A stretch of DNA of 64,000 nt from VYFG01 sp965213885 (GTDB lineage Bacteria; Pseudomonadota; Gammaproteobacteria; Arenicellales; Poriferihabitantaceae), in NCBI GenBank assembly GCA_965213885.1, contig OZ243919.1:3496456-3560455 (forward strand), in the 5' to 3' direction. Both the position numbers and the translations under genes were made by a program. Shown here one piece after another: positions 27,401 to 36,466 of this stretch. Numbering within the stretch: position 1 is the stretch's first letter; the number at the start of each line of letters is the position of its first letter. A model generated the notes under the pieces. The model was not told where the DNA came from, did no database searches, and saw nothing but the letters and a program-made list of their open reading frames with translations.

Positions 27401-27880
27401 ATGCGACTCACAACCAAAGGACGCTATGCGGTGACGGCGATGATTGATCTCGCGATGCATCAGTCACTAGGTCCGGTGTCATTGAAAAGCATATCGGTGA
27501 ATCAGGGTATCTCGCTGTCCTACCTGGAGCAGCTGTTCGCGAAAATGAAGCGGAAGAACCTGGTTGTGGGTGCACGTGGTCCGGGCGGTGGATATGTGCT
27601 TGCCAGGGACGTCGACAGCATCAGCATTGCCGACATCATCCTGGCGGTGGATGAACCGCTGGATATCACCGAGTGCGAGGGCGAGGAGAACTGCCATGAC
27701 GGCAGGCGCTGCCTGACCCATGACCTGTGGTCCGAACTGACCGACCAGCTGCATGTTTTCCTGAGGGGAATCAGGCTGGGCGAGCTGATGCGGCGAAGCG
27801 GGATTGACCGGACGCGGGACGGCGGCCCTGCTCTACGGCTGGCCCGGAGCGATGGCCACAGGGTCGGCCTTCCCGAATGA
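27401..27880 (+). CDS. iscR: Fe-S cluster sensing Rrf2 regulator IscR
   Basis: A 159-residue Rrf2-family winged-helix repressor/activator. The N-terminus MRLTTKGRYAVTAM is standard, and the [2Fe-2S] ligands are present as C-x5-C-x5-C followed by the conserved LTHDLW histidine (about residues 91-106). ATG 27401 was chosen over the long open upstream frame because it yields this N-terminus. It heads the suf genes and probably tunes them to cluster demand. The C-terminal tail beyond residue 135 is unusual and unconserved in appearance. Confidence 0.93.
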   Translation: MRLTTKGRYAVTAMIDLAMHQSLGPVSLKSISVNQGISLSYLEQLFAKMKRKNLVVGARGPGGGYVLARDVDSISIADIILAVDEPLDITECEGEENCHDGRRCLTHDLWSELTDQLHVFLRGIRLGELMRRSGIDRTRDGGPALRLARSDGHRVGLPE

Positions 27881-27923
27881 GGGCCCGGACGGCGTAATCG
27901 GATCAGATACTTCGACGCAAGAA

Positions 27924-27948
27924 AAGACAAGACAAGACAAGACAAGAC
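27924..27948 (+). repeat. Pentanucleotide repeat (AAGAC)5 in the sufB leader
   Basis: Five perfect AAGAC units end 11 bases before the sufB start, in a purine-rich leader otherwise lacking a strong Shine-Dalgarno. Slippage would change the leader length, not the reading frame. A role in sufB translation is only conjecture. Confidence 0.8.
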
Positions 27949-27959
27949 AGTACATCAAC

Positions 27960-29411
<1,452 letters not shown>

Positions 29412-29457
29412 TCCGGCCGGAGCGTGCATATCCATTTTCCATCTATTCAGTCACAAC

Positions 29458-30207
29458 ATGCTATCCATCAAGAATCTGAGTGCCAACGTTGACGGCAACA
29501 CCATTCTCAAGGGTATCGACCTTGAGGTCGGCGCCGGAGAAGTTCACGCCATCATGGGGCCCAACGGTTCCGGCAAGAGCACGCTGGCAAGCGTTCTCGC
29601 GGGACGTGAAGGCTACGAGGTCACCGGGGGCACCGTCACCTACCGCGGCATGGACCTTCTGGACATGGAGCCGGAAATTCGTGCCAGGGAGGGGTTGTTT
29701 CTTGCCTTCCAGTACCCGGTGGAAATCCCCGGTGTGACCAATCTCTATCTCCTGAAGGCCGCGCTCAACGCGATACGCAAGCATCGTGACGAGGAGGAGC
29801 TCAATGCCATGGATTTTCTCAAGCTGATCAAGGAAAAGGCGGCGATGGTGGAGATGAAGCAGGAGTTCCTGTATCGCGCGGTCAACGAGGGATTCTCGGG
29901 CGGCGAAAAGAAGCGCAACGAAATCCTGCAGATGGCATTGCTTGAGCCTTACCTCGGCATTCTCGACGAAACCGACTCCGGCCTCGACATCGACGCCCTG
30001 CGAATCGTGGCCGAAGGCGTCAACAAGCTGCGCGCCTCCGATCGCGCCATCGTCGTGGTCACCCATTACCAGCGGTTGCTGGACCACATCATCCCCGATC
30101 ATGTCCATGTTCTTGCGGGAGGGCGGTTCATCCGGTCCGGGGGGAAGGAACTGGCGCTGGAACTGGAGGAGAAGGGCTATGGCTGGATCGAGGAGCAGGC
30201 CGCCTGA
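29458..30207 (+). CDS. sufC: Fe-S cluster assembly ATPase SufC
   Basis: A 249-residue ABC-type ATPase that powers conformational change of SufB-SufD. Walker A GPNGSGKST near residue 35, signature FSGGEKKRNE near 146 and Walker B LGILDETDSGLD near 166 are intact. ATG 29458 gives the usual N-terminus MLSIKNL. It lies 46 bases after sufB. Confidence 0.97.
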   Translation: MLSIKNLSANVDGNTILKGIDLEVGAGEVHAIMGPNGSGKSTLASVLAGREGYEVTGGTVTYRGMDLLDMEPEIRAREGLFLAFQYPVEIPGVTNLYLLKAALNAIRKHRDEEELNAMDFLKLIKEKAAMVEMKQEFLYRAVNEGFSGGEKKRNEILQMALLEPYLGILDETDSGLDIDALRIVAEGVNKLRASDRAIVVVTHYQRLLDHIIPDHVHVLAGGRFIRSGGKELALELEEKGYGWIEEQAA

Positions 30208-30240
30208 TGCGCCATCACGAATCACCGACCGTATCGCTGT

Positions 30241-31542
30241 ATGAATGACACCGTAACCCATTACTCGGAACAGTTCGCCGCCCTGTCACCCGTGTTCTCG
30301 GAGGGGGAACCGGACTGGATGACCAGGCAGCGCGGTGCGGCTATGAACAGCCTGCGCCAGACCGGTTTTCCGGGCCAGCGCGATGAAGACTGGCGCTACA
30401 TGCCGCTGCGCCCGCTGACTGCCAGGGCCTTCGACACCGACATTACCGGGGAAATGGATGATCTGCCCCTGGATCAATGGCTGATTTCCGGCCTGGAAAG
30501 CCACCGGTTCGTATTCGTCGATGGCGTTTTGAATGACGCCCTTTCGTCGAACACGGGGTTGCCGACGGGGATTTCGGTCCGCTCGCTGGCGTCCGTGCTG
30601 CGCCAGGGTCCGGATGCCCTGCCCGGCGTATCGGCCGATGAATCATTGCCGGGCAACGGCTTTCTCGCCCTGAACGCCGCCTTTTTCCGTGACGGCTACC
30701 TGGTGGACCTGGATGAGGGCATCGAGGCCGATACGGTACTCGAGTTTCTGTTCGTCTCTGCCGGTCCCGGCAAGGCGGGACAGGCGCGCAATATCCTTCG
30801 GCTGGGCCCCAACGCCAGATTGAAGGTGGTGGAGCGGCATGTGTCCCTGGACGGGCTGAATGCCCTGGTGAACACCAGCACCCGGGTGGTGCTGGAAGCC
30901 GGAGCCTCGCTGGACTACCACCTGGTGGAAACCATGGGCAGGGGAACCAGCATGATCGATGATGTCGAGGTAGACCAATCCGCGGACAGCAGTCTGCGGA
31001 TCATGACGGCAACCCTGGGCGGTGATGTGGTGCGCAACAACCTGAAAGTCAGGCTGAACGGCCCCGGGGCGCATTGCGATTTGCTCGGGATGTATGCGGC
31101 AACCGGCCGGCAGCACGTGGACAACCATACCGGCGTGGTGCACGCAGCACCCCATTGCAGCAGCCGTGAGCTCTACAAGGGTGTTCTGGACAAGCGGTCG
31201 CGGGGCGTGTTTCATGGCCGCGTCCGGGTGGACCAGGGGGCGGTGAAGACCGATGCGGAGCAATCGAACGACAATCTCCTGCTGTCGCCGGATGCGGAAA
31301 TCGACACCAAACCCCAACTGGAAATCTATGCCGATGACGTGAAGTGCGCGCACGGTGCCACCGTGGGGCAACTGGATGCCAACGCGCTGTTCTATCTCCG
31401 GTCCCGCGGGATAGATCCTGAAAATGCCCGGTCCCTGCTGACGTACGGGTTCGTGAACGAAGTGCTCGGCGATATCGGGGTGGAGCCGCTGCGCGACTTC
31501 CTGGCCGCAGAGCTGTCGAGACGTCTGATCAGCCATGAATGA
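30241..31542 (+). CDS. sufD: Fe-S cluster assembly protein SufD
   Basis: A 433-residue paralogue of SufB forming the SufBC2D complex. The family's GFPGQRDEDWRY-type N-terminal motif is near residue 42 and the late CAHGATVGQLDANALFYL motif, with the His implicated in cluster assembly, is near 375. It ends 8 bases inside the next gene. No sufS follows, unlike the usual operon. Confidence 0.95.
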   Translation: MNDTVTHYSEQFAALSPVFSEGEPDWMTRQRGAAMNSLRQTGFPGQRDEDWRYMPLRPLTARAFDTDITGEMDDLPLDQWLISGLESHRFVFVDGVLNDALSSNTGLPTGISVRSLASVLRQGPDALPGVSADESLPGNGFLALNAAFFRDGYLVDLDEGIEADTVLEFLFVSAGPGKAGQARNILRLGPNARLKVVERHVSLDGLNALVNTSTRVVLEAGASLDYHLVETMGRGTSMIDDVEVDQSADSSLRIMTATLGGDVVRNNLKVRLNGPGAHCDLLGMYAATGRQHVDNHTGVVHAAPHCSSRELYKGVLDKRSRGVFHGRVRVDQGAVKTDAEQSNDNLLLSPDAEIDTKPQLEIYADDVKCAHGATVGQLDANALFYLRSRGIDPENARSLLTYGFVNEVLGDIGVEPLRDFLAAELSRRLISHE

Positions 31543-31984
31543 CAAGATTCAGAGCCGCCGAGTGGAATTCGATGCCGAGTTGACGCCGCACGAACAGCTC
31601 ATGAGGCAGCTGGACACCGGCAATGGGCCGGAGGACGATGTGTCCTCACGGGGCGCCGACACGGTCATGGAGGCGATCGATGAATCCGTACTTCATGATC
31701 GCGTGGTAGCCGCACTGAAGACGATCTACGATCCGGAAATTCCCGTGAACATCTATGACCTCGGCCTGATTTACCGGGTTGAGGTAAAATGCCGGTTTGT
31801 GGAAGTGGACATGACCCTGACGGCGCCGGGCTGCCCCGTGGCGCAGACATTTCCGGGCATGGTGGAAGGGACGGTCAAGCTGGTTCCCGGCGTCGAGGAC
31901 GCGATGGTGGACCTCGTGTGGGATCCCCCGTGGCGCCAGGAGATGATCAGCGAGGCGGCGCGGCTTGAACTCGGCCTGATCTAG
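31535..31984 (+). CDS. sufT: MIP18/DUF59 family protein, SufT-like
   Basis: A 149-residue protein with a MIP18 (DUF59) domain from about residue 52: YDPEIPVNIYDLGLIY, then LTAPGCPVAQTFP with the conserved Cys, and VWDPPW. SufT-type proteins assist Fe-S maturation, and the position after sufD supports that role. The N-terminal ~50 residues are acidic and variable. It overlaps sufD by 8 bases, where sufS would normally lie. Function inferred from domain and context. Confidence 0.85.
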   Translation: MNDKIQSRRVEFDAELTPHEQLMRQLDTGNGPEDDVSSRGADTVMEAIDESVLHDRVVAALKTIYDPEIPVNIYDLGLIYRVEVKCRFVEVDMTLTAPGCPVAQTFPGMVEGTVKLVPGVEDAMVDLVWDPPWRQEMISEAARLELGLI

Positions 31985-31994
31985 CGAGCGAACA

Positions 31995-32318
31995 ATGATG
32001 AGTGCCTGGACCACTGTGGTGGCGGTGGATGATCTCCCGCCCGGAAATCACATGTCTGTTGAAGTGGAGGGGGCCGTGATGGTGGTGGTCAACCTGGATG
32101 GGGAGTTCTATGCCATTGAGGACATCTGCACCCATGACGGCAGCGACATCTCAAGCGGGTGCGTGGTGGACGGCTCCATCGAATGTCCGCGCCACGGCGC
32201 CCGTTTCGACATCCGGACCGGAGAGGTGACGGCGCCTCCCGCCTACGAACCGGTGGATGTTTTCCCGGTCAGGGTGCACGATGGCGTGGTCCAGGTGCGG
32301 GATCACCGTTGGGATTGA
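31995..32318 (+). CDS. Rieske-type [2Fe-2S] ferredoxin
   Basis: A 107-residue small Rieske protein. Ligands are visible as C-T-H near residue 42 and C-P-R-H near 61, spaced as in ring-hydroxylase Rieske ferredoxins (bifunctional non-heme subunit family). It follows the SufT-like gene by 10 bases and is probably co-transcribed with suf. It may donate electrons in cluster assembly or be a client; partners cannot be told from sequence. Confidence 0.85.
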   Translation: MMSAWTTVVAVDDLPPGNHMSVEVEGAVMVVVNLDGEFYAIEDICTHDGSDISSGCVVDGSIECPRHGARFDIRTGEVTAPPAYEPVDVFPVRVHDGVVQVRDHRWD

Positions 32319-32645
32319 TTTACCGGAGAAAATTCCCCAACCCGCGCTGAAATTTTCCGTCAGTACACCCTGGTCGCTGCAAACCCGATTCCGGTCCGGA
32401 CAGGGTGACGCTCTGTGACAGACAAGATCGTGTGACGGTTCTACGGTTGGGGGCCATGGGCCACCTGTGGTTTGGATCGAAGGCGATATCGGGGCCATGC
32501 ACGGTCAGATCAACGCCCCGGAGCCCGCAGACAGCGCACGTCCTCGACGCGATCGTCCTGCAAAGTGCAAATCACCGAAGATAGGGGGCGAGCGATTCCA
32601 ATAAAGCTTGGCAACTGCTCATGACCTTCAATCCGGGTCATGCAC

Positions 32646-32860
32646 TCAGGTTGGAACTACTTTCACCGCCGCCAGGTTCCGCTTCTCCTGGTTGAAGCCG
32701 ATGCCCACCAGGTGGATCGGCTCCCCCCGGTCCCGGTATTTCTCGGCGTAACCCTTTGCCTGTATCTGATCGCTTGTCGTATTCGTCGATCAGTACCACC
32801 GCTTGCTGACCAGTAATGTGGTGCAAGCGATCCAGAAGTATCCTCAGCCGTCTGGGCGCA
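32646..32860 (-). pseudogene. Internally deleted AAA-ATPase / PD-(D/E)XK family gene
   Basis: Two disjoint pieces of one family lie head to tail. Upstream (about 32790-32855) is LDRLHHITGQQAVVLIDEYDK, the Walker B region of the AAA-ATPase-like (pfam09820) family. Downstream in another frame is GYAEKYRDRGEPIHLVGIGF ending KVVPT and a stop at 32646, the C-terminus of its PD-(D/E)XK domain. Most of the middle is deleted and the join is out of frame. Such genes are common, function-uncertain accessory genes. Confidence 0.6.
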
Positions 32861-32869
32861 GGCACTGAC

Positions 32870-33360
32870 GATTGTGTTGGCTCAAGGCCAGCCTGACGTT
32901 CGGCGATATCCAACTGATCGACGATATCGCCATCAATCGGCGGAACTGGCCGCCCTGTACCATGAGCGCTGGGAGATCGAGACGGCCTGTGACGAGGCCA
33001 AGACCCACCTGCTGGGCCCCGGCACCCTGCTGCGGAGCAAGACGCCGGAACTGGTGTACCAGGAAGTGGGTGGCCTGATGCTGGCCCATTATGCCGTTCG
33101 GCATCTGATTCACAAGGCCGCCGGGAAGGCTGGTGAGGATCCGGACCGAATATCCTTTGTGCATGCGGTTCGTGCGATGCGCCGTCGGATCACCCAGCCG
33201 GGTGGTTTTCCCCCCACAGGTTCAGATGGACGCGCTCATTGAGGAGATTCTCGAGGAGCGATGCGTGTCGAGTCGTGGGCAGATCAGGCCGAGAGGGGTG
33301 AAACGGAAGATGAGCAACTTTCCGCTCCGGAAACGTGGGCCGATCCCGCGGACGGTCCAT
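32870..33360 (+). pseudogene. IS4-family transposase remnant (C-terminal part)
   Basis: The frame contains YHERWEIETACDEAK, which fits the IS4 signature Y-(2)-R-(3)-E-(6)-K exactly, followed by LLRSKTPELVYQEV and LMLAHYAVRHLIH. Near 33205 the frame shifts and continues as EEILEERCVSSRGQ and RGVKRKMSNFPLR, the usual C-terminus of this transposase group. The N-terminal two thirds are missing. A dead element that probably helped delete the adjacent gene. Confidence 0.75.
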
Positions 33361-33528
33361 GGCTGGGAACCTGAAATCATCACAATTTCTCCTGAATGCA
33401 ACAGTATTGGAATTAGGTAGGGGCGCGATCCGTCCGCTCCCCACGGTCGGAGGATGCACGAATCGCTGGCTGTCGGTCTTATGGCCCTTCCGCCAGCCAT
33501 CCGCGACCGCCCGTGTTGCGAGCGCCCG

Positions 33529-33557
33529 TTGTCAACTGACAGGCGACGCGCTACAGT
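33529..33557 (+). promoter_or_regulatory. Promoter/operator of the higBA pair
   Basis: TTGTCA at 33529-33534 and TACAGT at 33552-33557 are separated by 17 bases. An inverted repeat TGTCA-AC-TGACA (33530-33541) overlaps the -35 and is a plausible HigA operator. The -10 ends only 6 bases before the higB ATG at 33564, so transcription should start at or next to the initiation codon. Confidence 0.5.
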
Positions 33558-33563
33558 AGTACT

Positions 33564-33842
33564 ATGATCGCATCGTTTCGCCACCGCGGCTTGGAGGCGC
33601 TCTACGAAGGGAGAACGTCCCGGCGTGTGGCTCCGGCGCATGTGGAGAAGTTGCGGGACATCCTGGCGCTTCTCGACCGCAGTCGGGGACCGGAGGGCAT
33701 GAACCTGCCGGGCTTGCGGCTGCACGAACTGAAGGGCGGGATGAAAGGGCACTACGCGGTATCGGTGTCGGGCAACTGGCGCGTGACGTTCCGGTTCGAG
33801 GACGGAACGGCAGTCGATGTCGACTACGTGGACTACCATTGA
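33564..33842 (+). CDS. higB: HigB-type RelE/ParE superfamily toxin
   Basis: A 92-residue toxin of the HigB class, expected to be a ribosome-dependent mRNA interferase. Typical segments are MIASFRHRGLEALYEG at the N-terminus, MNLPGLRLHELKG near residue 45, NWRVTFRF near 71 and the terminal VDVDYVDYH. Full length and uninterrupted. It precedes its antitoxin, the usual higBA order. A promoter ends almost at its ATG and no Shine-Dalgarno is visible. Confidence 0.88.
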   Translation: MIASFRHRGLEALYEGRTSRRVAPAHVEKLRDILALLDRSRGPEGMNLPGLRLHELKGGMKGHYAVSVSGNWRVTFRFEDGTAVDVDYVDYH

Positions 33843-33853
33843 GGAGATCGACC

Positions 33854-34141
33854 ATGAGCATGAACAATCCGCCGCATCCGGGCGGCATCGTGAGGCGGCA
33901 ATGTTTGGAGCCGATGGGGTTGACCGTAACGCGAGCCGCAAGGGGTCTGGGCGTTACTAGGCAGGCGCTTTCCGAGTTGATTAACGAGCGCGCGGGCATC
34001 TCGGTGGAGATGGCGATCCGGTTGTCGAAGGCGTTCGGCTCGACTCCGGAGACGTGGCTCGAAATGCAGATGGCGTACGAACTCTGGCATGCACGCGATC
34101 GCGTCGGGGAAATCGCTGTGGAGAGGTTTGCGACGGCATGA
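33854..34141 (+). CDS. higA: HigA-type XRE antitoxin
   Basis: A 95-residue antitoxin with a helix-turn-helix at about residues 22-65 (VTRAARGLGVTRQALSELI) and the family C-terminal pattern AFGSTPETWLEMQMAYELW. ATG 33854 is set by GAGGAG at 33841-33846. It would neutralise HigB and repress the pair. A close paralogue lies at 48479. The two genes are 11 bases apart. Confidence 0.88.
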   Translation: MSMNNPPHPGGIVRRQCLEPMGLTVTRAARGLGVTRQALSELINERAGISVEMAIRLSKAFGSTPETWLEMQMAYELWHARDRVGEIAVERFATA

Positions 34142-34334
34142 TCGACCGACGCCACATCAACGAGTGGTTGGCTCTTCCAAAACCCGAGAAACAGTCCCGC
34201 CGAACAGGGGAAGTGGGCTGAGAACGGCGTTGTTGAACCAAAATCAGGACGCTGGGCCGAACGCACGAGTCGAGCGGATGTGGGCAACTTGATGCAGACT
34301 ATTCGTTGTCACTTAGCTATTTCGTGATGCTTGC

Positions 34335-34430
34335 GCCTCCAGATTCTCATCGGCCGCGGCGCGCACGACCTGTTCGCCGTCAAGGGCCATCAGCCCAAAC
34401 TGCTCGCCGACCTCCATATCCACTTCCAGC
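34335..34430 (+). pseudogene. Fragment resembling an ISAs1-type transposase
   Basis: About 25 codons (HDLFAVKGHQPKLLADLHIH) match the block around the conserved K-G-N-Q-P element of ISAs1-family transposases, with His in place of Asn. Nothing else of the element remains. Short, so moderate confidence. Confidence 0.4.
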
Positions 34431-34499
34431 AGCGGGGGCGAATCCAAATTCCGGGAACCGGCCCAACTGCGCCACGGACGCGTCGAAAGCCGCGCCATC

Positions 34500-34725
34500 T
34501 GGGCCACCGTCGAACTTGGTCATGATGGCCAGCAGCATGCTGCGATCCAGGGAGTCAAGACCGTACCGGTCCACTTCCAGCATGTCCAGTGCGGCATCCG
34601 CAACTGCGGCATCCGCAACTTCCCGGTTGACGAACCCGTCCGAACGGACCTCGGCATAATCGCGAACCCGCCTGAGCAGCCGGTTCGCGATTCTCGGGGT
34701 GCCGCGCGAACGGGCCGCCACGGCC
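34500..34725 (-). pseudogene. Isolated fragment of RuvB C-terminal domain
   Basis: About 75 codons read SRGTPRIANRLLRRVRDYAE, then NREVADAA and DRYGLDSLDRSMLLA up to KFDGGP: the junction and winged-helix domain of the Holliday-junction helicase RuvB. No AAA+ domain is nearby. A 15-base tandem duplication (34591-34605 and 34606-34620) repeats VADAA inside it. A dead partial copy; a functional ruvB should exist elsewhere. Confidence 0.7.
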
Positions 34726-35176
34726 TGGTTCATCACATGGACCGACACGCTGTGCCAGTCCGAGAGGATCCTGTCGTAGAGAGCCGAGGGGCAACCGGAG
34801 ACCATGACCGAACAGGGGCAGGCTCCGGAGCAACCCAAGCAGCGCCTCGTGATCCGCCGGTGTATAGTCGTACCGGTTTCTGGGGTTCGATGAATCCCCG
34901 ATAGATCCGCTCATTCTGATGCAGCCCCTGTCAACGGTACGCGAAGCCCTCTGGGGCTGAACGCGGCCATTGAGCCGTCTGCAGGGACCATAGGAGGCTG
35001 ATCGGGTTTTCCGGTTCCGATGTCCGGTCCAGGCTGGGCTGAAGCGCTCCCTTTCATCGGCAAGTGCTGTCCACAGACTTCAAGTATCCTGAAATTCGCC
35101 ATTTCCATTCTGCGAACCGTCATTTCGATTACGGTACAATCACGAAAACAAGAACTTTCCCGCCTCATCCCCATTC
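34726..35176. other. Region upstream of murA
   Basis: No gene is supported here. TACAAT at 35135-35140, about 36 bases before murA, is a good -10 candidate, but no clear -35 is present at 16-18 bases. The mla/bolA-like genes often found before murA are absent. Confidence 0.4.
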
Positions 35177-36466
35177 ATGGACAAGCTGATTGCAACCGGT
35201 GGCGGCCCCCTCAAGGGCAGGGTCAGGATATCCGGCGCAAAAAATGCGGCTCTTCCCCTGATGATCTCGTCCCTGCTGACGGAGGACACCCTTCGTATCA
35301 GCAATATCCCGCATCTGCACGATATCACCACCACCATGGAACTGCTCGGACAACTCGGTGTCAGGCTCCAGGTGGATGAAAAGCTTGCCATCGAGACGGA
35401 CGCTTCCGGTGTCGGCAGCGTGCGGGCGCCCTATGACCTGGTGAAAACCATGCGGGCCTCGATCCTGGTGCTCGGCCCTCTGACTACCCGGTTCGGGCGC
35501 GCCGAGGTATCCCTGCCCGGGGGCTGCGCCATCGGGTCGAGACCGGTGAACCTTCACATCAAGGGCCTGAAATCCATGGGTGCGGAAATCCGGATTGAAA
35601 ACGGATACATCATCGCAGACACCGGCGGGAGCAGGCTCCGAGGGGCCCGTATTTTCATGGACATGATTTCCGTGACCGGCACGGAAAACATCATGATGGC
35701 CGCCACCCTGGCCGAGGGTGTCACCACAATCGAGAACGCGGCACGGGAACCGGAAGTGGTGGATCTTGCCGATTGCCTGAACGCCATGGGCGCGAACATT
35801 TCCGGTGCGGGCAGTGACGAGATTGTGGTCGAAGGCGTGGAACGGCTCCATGGCGCCGACCACCGAGTGATTCCCGACCGTGTCGAGGCCGGCACCTTCC
35901 TGGTGGCCGCGGCAATATCCGGCGGGGAGATTCGCATCGACGACGTCATCCCGCGGCATCTCGAGGCGGTTCTTGACAAGCTCAGGGAAGCCGGTTGCAG
36001 CCTGAAATCCGGTGAAGACTGGATTGAACTGGCGACGCCGGAAAGCAGGCTGCGATCCGTCAACATCCGTACCGCTCCCTATCCGGCCTTTCCCACCGAC
36101 ATGCAGGCCCAGTTCGTGCTGCTCAACAGCGTGGCGGACAGTACCGCGACGGTGGTGGAAACCGTGTTTGAAAACCGGTACATGCACGTCCATGAACTGC
36201 AGCGCATGGGTGCCAATATCGAACTGGACGGCAATACCGCCGTCATCAAGGGTGTCAAAAGTCTGTATGCCGCTCCGGTCATGGCCACCGACCTGCGTGC
36301 GTCCGCCTGCCTGGTGTTGGCGGGCCTGGTTGCCAGGGGTGAGACAACCATCGACAGGATCTATCACATCGACCGGGGATATCACTGCATCGAGGAAAAG
36401 CTGGCACAGCTCGGTGCGAGCATTCGCCGGGTGCCGGGATACTATCTGGAACGCCGTAGTGCCTGA
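35177..36466 (+). CDS. murA: UDP-N-acetylglucosamine 1-carboxyvinyltransferase MurA
   Basis: A 429-residue enzyme for the first committed peptidoglycan step, transferring enolpyruvate to UDP-GlcNAc. The N-terminus contains SGAKNAALPLM; the active-site loop reads LPGGCAIGSRPVNLH around residue 115, with the Cys attacked by fosfomycin (C117). RAxA-type elements in the second half are intact. It heads an operon with hisD and hisC; its last 8 bases overlap hisD. Confidence 0.97.
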   Translation: MDKLIATGGGPLKGRVRISGAKNAALPLMISSLLTEDTLRISNIPHLHDITTTMELLGQLGVRLQVDEKLAIETDASGVGSVRAPYDLVKTMRASILVLGPLTTRFGRAEVSLPGGCAIGSRPVNLHIKGLKSMGAEIRIENGYIIADTGGSRLRGARIFMDMISVTGTENIMMAATLAEGVTTIENAAREPEVVDLADCLNAMGANISGAGSDEIVVEGVERLHGADHRVIPDRVEAGTFLVAAAISGGEIRIDDVIPRHLEAVLDKLREAGCSLKSGEDWIELATPESRLRSVNIRTAPYPAFPTDMQAQFVLLNSVADSTATVVETVFENRYMHVHELQRMGANIELDGNTAVIKGVKSLYAAPVMATDLRASACLVLAGLVARGETTIDRIYHIDRGYHCIEEKLAQLGASIRRVPGYYLERRSA

